From assembly GCA_963753195.1 (NCBI GenBank), contig CAVWBH010000003.1, positions 186,001 to 250,000 on the forward strand: a stretch of DNA of 64,000 nt, given 5' to 3'. Source of the stretch: Palsa-504 sp963753195 (GTDB lineage Bacteria > Actinomycetota > Actinomycetes > Streptosporangiales > Streptosporangiaceae). Positions 41,847 through 49,491 of this stretch are shown in pieces; position 1 is the first letter of the stretch; each line of letters starts with the position of its first letter. Under the pieces are notes generated by a model that made no database searches, was not told where the DNA came from, and saw only the letters and a program-made list of their open reading frames with translations. Position numbers and translations under genes: made by a program.

Positions 41847-42194
41847 ACTCCACCGTTCCAGATGGGACGCGACAGGCTCCTGTCTAGGCGGCAGCTCACC
41901 GTAAAGGACTAGCTCCGTATAGCTACCTTAACCCATCTGTGGTCCTCTTGGGCACTATTAGCGCCGATTCTCCGACATCGCACGAAAAAGAGGAGCTAAA
42001 TGGTGTTCGAACAGCCCCGATTACCCCGCGTGCCGACGGCTTGGGGCTTTCGGGGTGCGCCTCATCGGTGCCGGAGGGAGGGCCGAGGCATGCGCATGGC
42101 GTGGACCTGAGCAGCAGCACACGACCGAAAATCCCGATCGGAAGGAAATGCGAAATGCGTGACACGTGGACTTGATGGTGACCCGCAGCCGCCG
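41847..42194. other. Intergenic region with small open reading frames
   Basis: This 348-bp stretch lies upstream of the cyclase gene and downstream of the minus-strand MFS gene. Besides the small ORF at 42000-42110 it holds a very short ORF (MRDTWT at about 42155-42175) behind GGAAGGAAATG. I see no known family. Confidence 0.45.
42000..42110 (+). CDS. Putative 36-residue peptide
   Basis: An ATG at 42000 preceded by AGAGGAG at 4 nt starts a 36-residue frame ending at a TGA (42108-42110). The peptide is basic, with eight arginines, and ends RMAWT. The ribosome site is as strong as any in the window, which is the only support. I do not recognise it; a leader peptide or a small secreted or regulatory peptide are both possible. 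Coding evidence beyond the ribosome site is lacking. Confidence 0.3.
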   Translation: MVFEQPRLPRVPTAWGFRGAPHRCRREGRGMRMAWT

Positions 42195-43553
42195 CTACCG
42201 CGAATCGCGAAGCGGCACCGACCCGGAGGCCTCGGCGTGCCCGGGACGCCGGCTGGCCGCATGACGCCCCCCAGGTGGTGACACGTGACGCCACCGGATC
42301 GTCAGGACCAACGCAACAACCGCACCCAGACCACCCGCAACCGCGATGACCGTCGCCGGAGCGACCACCTCCGCGACGGCGCCGGCCGCCACGTAAGCGG
42401 CCCCCTGGCCGACGACCACCCCCATGTTGGCGATACCGAAAGCCTGAGCCCGCCGCGGTGCGGGCACCCGCACCACGAACGCGGTATTGGCCGCCACCTG
42501 GTAAACACCGAACGCGGCCGAGACCACGAAGATCACCAGTGAGACGGCAAGACCCGGCCGCAAGCCGATCAGGATGAGCGTGCCGCAGGTCAAGACCGCT
42601 AGCGGCCCCATCACGTTGACCCGCTGCCGCGGCCGGACGAACCTGGTGAACGGCGGCAGGGCGAGCATGGTGCCCAGCGCCGTGGACGCGATGACCGCTC
42701 CGGTTGCGATCGGCCCGCCGCCGATCCTGGCCACGTACGGGGCGGCGATTCCCGCGGGAACCGTGTAGAACACGATGAGCCAGCCGAACAGCAACAGCGT
42801 GCTGAGCGCCCGGTCACCGAAGACGAGCCGGAATCCGTCCCGCATCCTGGCCACCGGCGACGGCCGGGCGGATTCCGGCCGCGCGGCGGGCGGCCTGGCG
42901 CGCAGGCCCAGGCCCACGAGCAGGCCGGATAGGACAAACGTGGCGGCGTCGATGGCCAGCGCCCGGGGCACGCCGATGAACGCCACCGCCACTCCCCCGC
43001 CGACCGCGCCGAGCACCTCGCCGGTCAGCAAGGTGGTCTGCAGCACCGCGGTCCCCAGCACGTAGCGCTCGCCGTGCAGGATGTCAGGGGTGATGGACGC
43101 CTTGGCCGAGTCGAACGGCGGCGCGAACATCGTCGCCGCGAACAGCAGCGCCACCAGGGCACTGAGCGGCACGTGCGGCACCACCATGACGGCGACCAGG
43201 ACGGCGCGGCACGCATCGCAGACGACCATCACCGACCGGCGCGGGTACCGGTCGGCCAGCTCGGCCAGGAACAAGCCGCCGATCACCCAGGGCACATAGC
43301 CGACGGCGTAGACCGCCGCCGTGAGCAGCGGCGAGTGCGTGCGGTCGAAGACGAGCAGGGTGAGGGCCACCAGGGCCAGCCGGTCACCGGCGGTGGACAG
43401 GATGACCGAGGACCACAGGACCCGGAACTCGCGCACCGCGAACACCTCGCGGTACGTCGCCCGCGGCGGCACTGCGCTGTTCAGTGTGACCCTTCCGTTC
43501 AGGCCTGGTCCGCGTCCGCGTCCCCCGCCCTCGTCACCTCGCCTCATCATCAC
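42195..43553 (-). CDS. MFS transporter (MFS_3-like)
   Basis: Major facilitator of 452 residues with about twelve hydrophobic segments. VREFRVLWSSVILSTAGDRL is typical of the MFS_3 (enterobactin exporter-like) group, and ADRYPRRSVMVVCD is the motif-A loop. The substrate is unknown. The start is taken as the GTG at 43553; the ribosome site is not clear, and a start nearer to the first helix is possible. A palindrome (43590-43604) lies 37 bp upstream. Confidence 0.82.
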   Translation of the reverse strand: MMMRRGDEGGGRGRGPGLNGRVTLNSAVPPRATYREVFAVREFRVLWSSVILSTAGDRLALVALTLLVFDRTHSPLLTAAVYAVGYVPWVIGGLFLAELADRYPRRSVMVVCDACRAVLVAVMVVPHVPLSALVALLFAATMFAPPFDSAKASITPDILHGERYVLGTAVLQTTLLTGEVLGAVGGGVAVAFIGVPRALAIDAATFVLSGLLVGLGLRARPPAARPESARPSPVARMRDGFRLVFGDRALSTLLLFGWLIVFYTVPAGIAAPYVARIGGGPIATGAVIASTALGTMLALPPFTRFVRPRQRVNVMGPLAVLTCGTLILIGLRPGLAVSLVIFVVSAAFGVYQVAANTAFVVRVPAPRRAQAFGIANMGVVVGQGAAYVAAGAVAEVVAPATVIAVAGGLGAVVALVLTIRWRHVSPPGGRHAASRRPGHAEASGSVPLRDSR

Positions 43554-43864
43554 CTAGCCACGGGCGATATAGCAACAACTAGCACTAAAACGGTCACTGA
43601 CCGTGCCCGGCGCGGGAGCAGGCCTGCGCTCCCGCGGCTTGTTCCTGTCCCCGGGGACGCCGGGACCTTTGCGGATTTGTCCATTTTTCTGGGGAATTCC
43701 GCCGAGGGCCGTGTCAGGTTGTATGAGACGGCTGTCATCACAGTCCGTTAGGTCATAAAGCAATTTCTTTTCCGAACGGGCCGTGGCTCATCGCCAGTGA
43801 AGGAAGAATTCGCCCGGGGAGCCGTTCGGCCCTCCCCTGATACCTATCTGAGCGGAGGCTGGTA
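43554..43864. other. Divergent promoter region between MFS and sedolisin genes
   Basis: About 310 bp with a 15-bp palindrome at 43590-43604 near the MFS start. I see no gene and no clear sigma-70 promoter for the peptidase. Confidence 0.45.
43590..43604. promoter_or_regulatory. Operator-like palindrome upstream of the MFS gene
   Basis: ACGGTCA, centre C, TGACCGT: a perfect 7-bp dyad, 37 bp upstream of the MFS start. The size suits a TetR or GntR dimer. No regulator gene is next to it. Confidence 0.35.
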
Positions 43865-45523
43865 ATGCCGGATGAATCTGGATCTATGGTGCGGCTGGCC
43901 GGCAGCGAGCGAGCGCCGCTGCCGCATGCCATCGAAGCCGGGCCGCTGGACGCCTCGCGGCGCGCCGAGGTCACGCTGGTGCTGCGGCGGCGCGCCGAGC
44001 TCCCGGAGGAGATCGTCGTGGGGCCGACCGTGCTGAGCGGCGACGAGCTAGCCGGGCGGTACGGCGCGGATCCGGCCGACGTGGACCTGGTCCGGCGGGA
44101 GCTGAGCAGCCGCGGCCTGCAGATCACGGCCGTCCACCCGGTCACCCGGCGGGTCAAGGTGGCAGGCACCCTGGGTGACCTGTCGAGCGCGTTCGGCACG
44201 ACGCTGCGCCAGGTCACCAGCCCGGACCCGGCGGGCCAGGGGCAGGTGACCCACCGTTACCGCGAGGGGGCGCTCTACCTGCCCGCCGCGCTGGGCGGCG
44301 TCGTCACCGCGGTGCTCGGCCTGGACACCCGGCCGCAGGCCAGGCCGCATTTCCGGACGGCCGCCGCGGCGGCCGCTAGGGGTACCTCGTACACGCCGAG
44401 CCAGGTGGCGGACATCTACAGCTTCCCGGCCGGCACCACCGGCGCCGGGCAGACGGTCGCCGTCATCGAGCTGGGCGGCGGGTTCACCACCAGCGATCTG
44501 GACGCGTACTTCGCCAGCCTGGGCCTCGCGGTGCCGTCGATCACCGCGGCCAGCGTGGACGGGGCCACCAACAACCCCGGCGACACCAGCGGGGCCGACG
44601 TGGAGGTCAGCCTGGACATCGACGTCATCGGCGCCGCCGCGCCCGGCGCGGCGCAGGTGGTGTACTTCGCCCCGAACAACGGCGACCAGGGCTTCGTCGA
44701 CGCGATCTCCGACGCGGCGCAGGCCAGCCCGGCGCCCATCGCCATCTCGATCAGCTGGGGGCAATCCGAGGACTCGTGGACCGCGCAGGGGCTGTCGGCG
44801 ATGAATGCGGCCATGTCCGACGCCGCCGCGCTCGGCATCACCGTGTGCGTGGCCGCGGGCGACAACGGCAGCACCGACGGGGCCAGCGACGGCCAGCAGC
44901 ACGTCGACTTCCCCGCCTCCAGCCCGTACGCACTGGGCTGCGGCGGGACCAAGCTGCTGGCCGACCCGGCCACCGGCACGGTGACCTCGGAAGTGGTGTG
45001 GAACGAGCTTTCCGCGAAGGAGGGTGCCGGGGGCGGCGGGGTCAGTGACCAGTTCGCGCTGCCGTCCTGGCAGGCGGATGCGGGGGTCCCGGCCCGGGCG
45101 GCTGGCGGATCGGCTGGGGGGCGCGGCGTGCCGGACGTGGCGGGCAACGCCGACCCGACGACCGGGTACCAGATCTACTCCGGCGGCCAGGCTCAGGTGG
45201 TCGGCGGGACGAGCGCGGTCGCGCCGCTGTGGTCGGCGCTGGTGGCCCGGCTCGCGCAAGCCACCGGCAAGCGGTTCGGCCTGCTTGCGCCGCTCGTGTA
45301 CGCGGGCGTGTCGCCCGGCGCGGACGTGGCCGGCTTCCGGGACATCACCAGCGGGAACAACGGCGCCTATTCGGCCGGCCCGGGGTGGGACGCCTGCTCC
45401 GGCCTCGGCGTCCCGGACGGGACGGCGCTGCTGCAGCCGGCTGCAAGCCTGAGCGTCGCATTACGCAGGGTCCAGCGCAGGGGTCCAGGGGTGTCCTGGG
45501 CCCCTGCGCCATTTAGTGGTTGA
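43865..45523 (+). CDS. S53 family peptidase (sedolisin/kumamolisin type)
   Basis: A 552-residue serine-carboxyl peptidase with an N-terminal propeptide (about residues 10-165; ELPEEIVVGPTVLSGDEL) and a catalytic domain. The Glu and Asp of the triad sit in DVEVSLDIDVIG and the nucleophile Ser in VVGGTSAVAPLW. The calcium site FRDITSGNNGAYSAG is present, and the oxyanion Asp is likely in AAGDNGSTDG. No signal peptide is seen, as in kumamolisin-type relatives. These enzymes work at low pH. The ATG at 43865 has GGAGG 6 nt upstream. The last sixteen codons lie inside a strong hairpin, so the natural C terminus may be earlier. Confidence 0.92.
   Translation: MPDESGSMVRLAGSERAPLPHAIEAGPLDASRRAEVTLVLRRRAELPEEIVVGPTVLSGDELAGRYGADPADVDLVRRELSSRGLQITAVHPVTRRVKVAGTLGDLSSAFGTTLRQVTSPDPAGQGQVTHRYREGALYLPAALGGVVTAVLGLDTRPQARPHFRTAAAAAARGTSYTPSQVADIYSFPAGTTGAGQTVAVIELGGGFTTSDLDAYFASLGLAVPSITAASVDGATNNPGDTSGADVEVSLDIDVIGAAAPGAAQVVYFAPNNGDQGFVDAISDAAQASPAPIAISISWGQSEDSWTAQGLSAMNAAMSDAAALGITVCVAAGDNGSTDGASDGQQHVDFPASSPYALGCGGTKLLADPATGTVTSEVVWNELSAKEGAGGGGVSDQFALPSWQADAGVPARAAGGSAGGRGVPDVAGNADPTTGYQIYSGGQAQVVGGTSAVAPLWSALVARLAQATGKRFGLLAPLVYAGVSPGADVAGFRDITSGNNGAYSAGPGWDACSGLGVPDGTALLQPAASLSVALRRVQRRGPGVSWAPAPFSG
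45475..45509 (+). terminator. Terminator-like hairpin within the 3' coding end of the sedolisin gene
   Basis: GCGCAGGGGTCCAGG, loop GGTGT, CCTGGGCCCCTGCGC: a 15-bp stem with one G-T pair, followed by CATTTAG. It is within the last codons of the peptidase frame (stop at 45521-45523), an unusual place for a terminator. Confidence 0.6.
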
Positions 45524-45583
45524 CACCACCAGATGGAAGATGCACACTTTTGATAGTGACTTTCATTTAGGTGCTGCCACCGA

Positions 45584-47204
45584 ATGGATGTGAATGTCAT
45601 GGCGGACAACCCGGCTCGCAAGTGGTGGGCGCTGATCGCGATCGCGGCGAGCGTGCTCGTGGTGGGACTGGACCTGACCGTCCTCAACCTCGCCCTGCCG
45701 ACCATCGCCATGGACCTGCACGCCTCGACCGGCGACCTGCAGTGGATCGCGGACGCGTACAGCCTGGTGCTGGCGGCCGCGATGCTGCCCGCGGGCCTGC
45801 TCGGCGACCGGCTCGGGCGGAAGAAGGTGATGCTGGCCGCGCTCGTCTTGTTCGGCGCCAGCTCGACGGCGTGCGCATACGCGAGCAGCGTGGGCGAGCT
45901 GATCGCGGCCCGGGCGGCGCTCGGCGTCGGCGCAGCGGCCATCTTCCCGCTGTCCCTGGCGGTGATCCCGGTGCTGTTCGGCCCCGAGGAACGGCAGAAG
46001 GCGATCGCGCTGATGGCGTCGGCGACCTTCATCAGCTTCCCGATCGGCCCGATCGTGGGCGGCTACCTGCTCGATCACTTCTGGTGGGGCTCGGTGTTCC
46101 TGATCAACGTGCCCGTGGTGGCAGTGGCGCTGGTCGCCGTCGCGGTCCTGCTGCCGGAGTCGCGCAGCGAGCAGCGGCCGGGCGTGGACGTCGTGGGCAT
46201 CGCGGCGTCGAGCGCGGGGCTGGCCGGGCTGACCTACGGGTTGATCCGGGCCAATCAGGACGGCTGGACGGACACCGGGGCGCTGGCGGCCATCGGCGCC
46301 GGGCTGGTCATCCTCGGCGTGTTCGTAGCCTGGGAGCGCTGGCTCACCGGCCGCGCCGGGGGCGTCCGTCCGCTGATCGAGCTCGGGCTGTTCCGGTCGG
46401 CCGGGTTCACCTGGGGCACGGTGCTGGCCACGCTGGTCTCGTTCGCGATGTTCGGCATCTTCTTCGCCATGCCGCAGTACTTCCAGGAAGTGCTGGGCGC
46501 CAACGCCATGGGCAGCGGGCTGCGGCTGCTGCCGATGATCGGCGGCCTGGTCGTCGGCATGATCTCCAGCACGGGGCTGGCGTCGCCGCGGCCCGCCGGT
46601 GGCCGCCCGCTGGCCAACGCGAAGGTCCTGGTCACGACCGGGTTCACGATTATGGCGATCGCGCTCGCGGCCGGGGCCACGACCAAGGTCTCCAGCGGCA
46701 CCGGGTTCACGGCGGCGTGGCTGGCGGCGTTCGGCCTGGGGCTGGGGCTGGCCATGCCGCAGGCGATGAACGCGGCCCTGTCCGCGCTGTCGCCCGAGCG
46801 CAGCGGCTCGGGCTCGGCGCTGATCTCCGCGATGCGGCAGGTCGGGGCCACCATCGGGGTGGCCGTGCTCGGCACCGTGCTCGGCACGGTGTACCGCACC
46901 CACCTGGAGGGTGACGGGCCTGCCCGCGGCCGCGGCGGCCGCCGCGAAGAGCGGCGTGGTCGCCGGGGTGCAGGCCGCGCGCGAGGTGGGCTCGGCCGCA
47001 CTGCTCGACTCGGCGCGCAGCGCGTTCGTGGCCGGCGTGGACACCATGCTGTGGGTGTGCTGCGGCATCGCGCTGGCCAGCGCCATCCTGGCGCTGGTGT
47101 TCCTGCCGCGCCGGGCCGGCGGTACGACGGGGGCCCCGCCGGTCGACGCGGCTTGGCCCGCGGCCGGTGAAAGCGGCCCGGAGCGGGCACAATTGGAGGT
47201 GTGA
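45584..47204 (+). pseudogene. DHA2-type MFS transporter, frameshifted near the C terminus
   Basis: EmrB/QacA-type exporter with the helix-1 motif VVGLDLTVLNLALPTIAMDL and motif A (GDRLGRKK). The first frame is coherent from 45584 to about 46908, ending in ATIGVAVLGTVLGTVYRTHLE. The expected final helix (DTMLWVCCGIALASAILALV) lies in the next frame, open to a TGA at 47202-47204. One extra G in GGG (46909-46911) accounts for the shift. With one G fewer a protein of about 539 residues results. Its stop overlaps the GTG of the TetR gene. If the shift is real, the last helix is replaced by an Arg/Gly-rich tail ending at 47170. Confidence 0.82.
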
Positions 47205-47815
47205 CGGACATGCTCGATGCGGGCCGGGTGAGCTTGCGCGAGCGGAAGAAGGCCAGGACGCGTGCTGCCCTGCGGGAGCACGCGCTCCGGCTGTTCCGCG
47301 AGCAGGGCTACCAGACCACCACCGTGGAGCAGATCGCCGCGGCGGCCGAGGTGTCGCCGAGCACGTTCTTCCGGTACTTTCCGACCAAGGAAGACGTCGT
47401 CCTGCAGGACGATATGGATACCCGGATGATCGCCGCGCTCGAGCAGCAGCCCGCCGGGCTCGGGCCGGTCGCCGCCATCCGCGCCGCCGTCCGGCAGGTG
47501 TCCTCGTCCTACACCGCGGCCGACCTGGACGTGCTGCGGGAGACCACCGCGCTGACCATGACCGTGCCGGAGATCCGGGCCCGGGCGCTGGACGAATTCG
47601 CCCGGGCCATCGGCGGTATCGCCGAGGCGGTGGCCAAGCGCGCCGGGCGCGATGCGGACGACCTGGCCGTCCGCACCGCGGCCGGCGCGGTCATCGGGGT
47701 GGTCATGTCGGTCACCATGCCGTGGGAGGGCTGGTCGCAGGCACGCAGCTTCGAGGACATGTTCGTCCGGATCGACGAGGCGCTCGCCCTGCTGGAAGCG
47801 GGGCTGCCGCTGTGA
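47201..47815 (+). CDS. TetR/AcrR-family transcriptional regulator
   Basis: A 204-residue repressor-type protein. The N-terminal helix-turn-helix reads YQTTTVEQIAAAAEVSPSTF followed by FRYFPTKEDVVLQD, the standard TetR signature. The GTG at 47201 overlaps the end of the MFS gene, so the two are co-translated; such regulators usually control their exporter in response to its substrate. The C-terminal domain is too variable to name a ligand. Confidence 0.92.
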   Translation: MTDMLDAGRVSLRERKKARTRAALREHALRLFREQGYQTTTVEQIAAAAEVSPSTFFRYFPTKEDVVLQDDMDTRMIAALEQQPAGLGPVAAIRAAVRQVSSSYTAADLDVLRETTALTMTVPEIRARALDEFARAIGGIAEAVAKRAGRDADDLAVRTAAGAVIGVVMSVTMPWEGWSQARSFEDMFVRIDEALALLEAGLPL

Positions 47816-47847
47816 GACGGGTGCTGGCTGCCCAGAATATGGTGACC

Positions 47848-48534
47848 TTAAATCATGACGATTAGGAGGAAGGCCAGGGTGACGCCGATCGTGACCTGGC
47901 AGCCCTTCACCACAGCGGAGGACAGCAGCAGACGCTCCGCGGTACTCGCAGCCAGGGCGGGTCCTGCGGGCACGGGCCCGCGACCCGCCACCTGGAAGTA
48001 GCCGTCCAGGGCGGCCGGGCGGTCCAGGTCATGGACCGTGCACGCGATCAGCAGCAGCACGACGATCAGGGCCAGCGTCGGTGCATGCAGGGTCGGCAGG
48101 CTGCTGGCCGGCTCATCCGCCATCCCGGACATGTCGTCCACGCCGGACATGGACATTCCCGAGGCCGCCGGCGCAGCCGCCAGAGCGGCGAAAAGGTAGA
48201 GCATCGCCGCGCTGCGGACGAGGTGCGGTGCATGAGGGGCGCGGGCCTTAGCGGCGGCGCCCGGGCCCCGGCTCTCCCGCCACAAGGACCAGGCGAACCA
48301 GGCGGTCATGACGGCGAAGACAATTCCCCAGGCGGTGTTGGGCAGGGCGCTCAGGCCGGGGACCAGTACGCCCGCCAGGGCGATTCCGATCAGCAGCTGG
48401 GAAACGGCGATGTCGGCGCCGGTGAGGCCGCGGCGGGTCCAGGCGCGCGCCACCACCAGCTGCCCGGCGCTCACCTCGGCGAGAAGGATCATGATCGCGC
48501 CGAAGATCTCCGGGATCCACGTTGGGGTGCTCAT
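47848..48534 (-). CDS. DUF5134 membrane protein with Met-rich loop
   Basis: A 228-residue integral membrane protein with about six hydrophobic segments, of the actinobacterial DUF5134 group. Near the middle a loop reads AASGMSMSGVDDMSGMADEP, with four Met and three acidic residues, like methionine-rich copper-binding segments. Histidines flank it (HAPHLVR, TLHAPTL). The start (ATG 48534) overlaps the stop of the membrane gene 48531-49481 as ATGA, so the two proteins are made together. A role in copper or redox handling is inferred only. Confidence 0.75.
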   Translation of the reverse strand: MSTPTWIPEIFGAIMILLAEVSAGQLVVARAWTRRGLTGADIAVSQLLIGIALAGVLVPGLSALPNTAWGIVFAVMTAWFAWSLWRESRGPGAAAKARAPHAPHLVRSAAMLYLFAALAAAPAASGMSMSGVDDMSGMADEPASSLPTLHAPTLALIVVLLLIACTVHDLDRPAALDGYFQVAGRGPVPAGPALAASTAERLLLSSAVVKGCQVTIGVTLAFLLIVMI

Positions 48535-49481
48535 CCGGATGTCTCGTCTGGCTGGCCGGCGGCCGGGGTGAGCGGCCAGTAGGCCAGGGCCAGGAGGGCC
48601 AGCAGCGGGGCGGAGTTGGGGTCGGTGGCGCCGCCGGCCAGGAGCTCGCCGAAGGCCTGGCCGAACACCCAGATGACCGCGGCCACCACGAGGGCCAGGA
48701 TCAGCGCGCTGCGGGCCAGCGGCAACGGCAGAAAGATACCGACCGCGATGGCGGTCAGCGCCGCGGCCAGCACGATCGAGGCGGCCAGCCCCTGATGGTC
48801 GAGCAGCGCAGCGGCATGGTTCTCCAGCCCGGAGAGCCATCCTGGCTCGCCGTCGGCCATTTTGACGATCATGTCGTGCAGCGCCTGCGGGGCCCGGTTA
48901 GCCGGGGTCAGCGTGAAATAGGCCAGGCTGCTCCACAGCACCAGCCACAGCAGCCGGGCCACTGGGGCCCCGAGGGCCCGGAACGCTACCGACGGGACGG
49001 TCACGCCTGGCCGGTCGGCTGGCCACAGGAGCACCGCGAGCAGCGCGTACAAGATCACCGCGCCGGGACCGCCGCTGACTGGGCTCGCGCCGCCAGCCAG
49101 CACACCGCCGAGGCCTTCGCCGAACCACCACACCGCCAGCGACCACGCGATCGAGGCGGCCAGCGCCAGCCGGACGGTGGGACGGTAGGCAATGCCCAGC
49201 CCCAGCAGCAGCTGAATGGTGGCGAACACCGTGTTCAGCAGGACCAGATGATGCTCGACAAGCGCCGCGTCCCAGGTGATCGGGCGGGCGATGATTCCGG
49301 GGTTGCCCGCCGCGGTGTCGCCGAGCATCCGCCCGAACGCGCTGGTGTACATGACCGGCTGGTACTGCAGCAGGCCATCCAGGAGCCAGGTAGCCGCCAG
49401 CAGCAGCTGCAGCACCCGGCGCGCGTCGACACCGGGCGAGGTCATCGTGCGGTCCCGCCCGAGGGTGGCGAGGTCAATCAT
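48531..49481 (-). CDS. Membrane protein paralogous to the SCO1-fused membrane domain
   Basis: A 316-residue protein with about seven hydrophobic segments. Shared landmarks with the N-terminal half of the SCO1 fusion (15769-17601) are TWLLDGLLQYQP versus LWILDGILQAQP, AVWWFGEGLGGVLA versus VVWVFGESLGGIFA, and SGGPGAVILYA versus TGAPGAVLIYV. The Trp-Asp/Leu-Gly pattern suggests a DoxX-like relative, though I am not sure. Start ATG 49481; ATG 49445 is an alternative. It starts 10 bp after the kinase stop, so kinase, this protein and DUF5134 form one operon. Confidence 0.78.
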   Translation of the reverse strand: MIDLATLGRDRTMTSPGVDARRVLQLLLAATWLLDGLLQYQPVMYTSAFGRMLGDTAAGNPGIIARPITWDAALVEHHLVLLNTVFATIQLLLGLGIAYRPTVRLALAASIAWSLAVWWFGEGLGGVLAGGASPVSGGPGAVILYALLAVLLWPADRPGVTVPSVAFRALGAPVARLLWLVLWSSLAYFTLTPANRAPQALHDMIVKMADGEPGWLSGLENHAAALLDHQGLAASIVLAAALTAIAVGIFLPLPLARSALILALVVAAVIWVFGQAFGELLAGGATDPNSAPLLALLALAYWPLTPAAGQPDETSG

Positions 49482-49491
49482 GGCCGCGCGC

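Noticed and set aside
47848..48840. DUF5134 protein starting at 48840 with a longer N terminus
   Set aside because: The extra 102 residues are Arg/Gly-rich and overlap the coding region of the next membrane protein; ATG at 48534 gives an ATGA overlap and a natural first helix.
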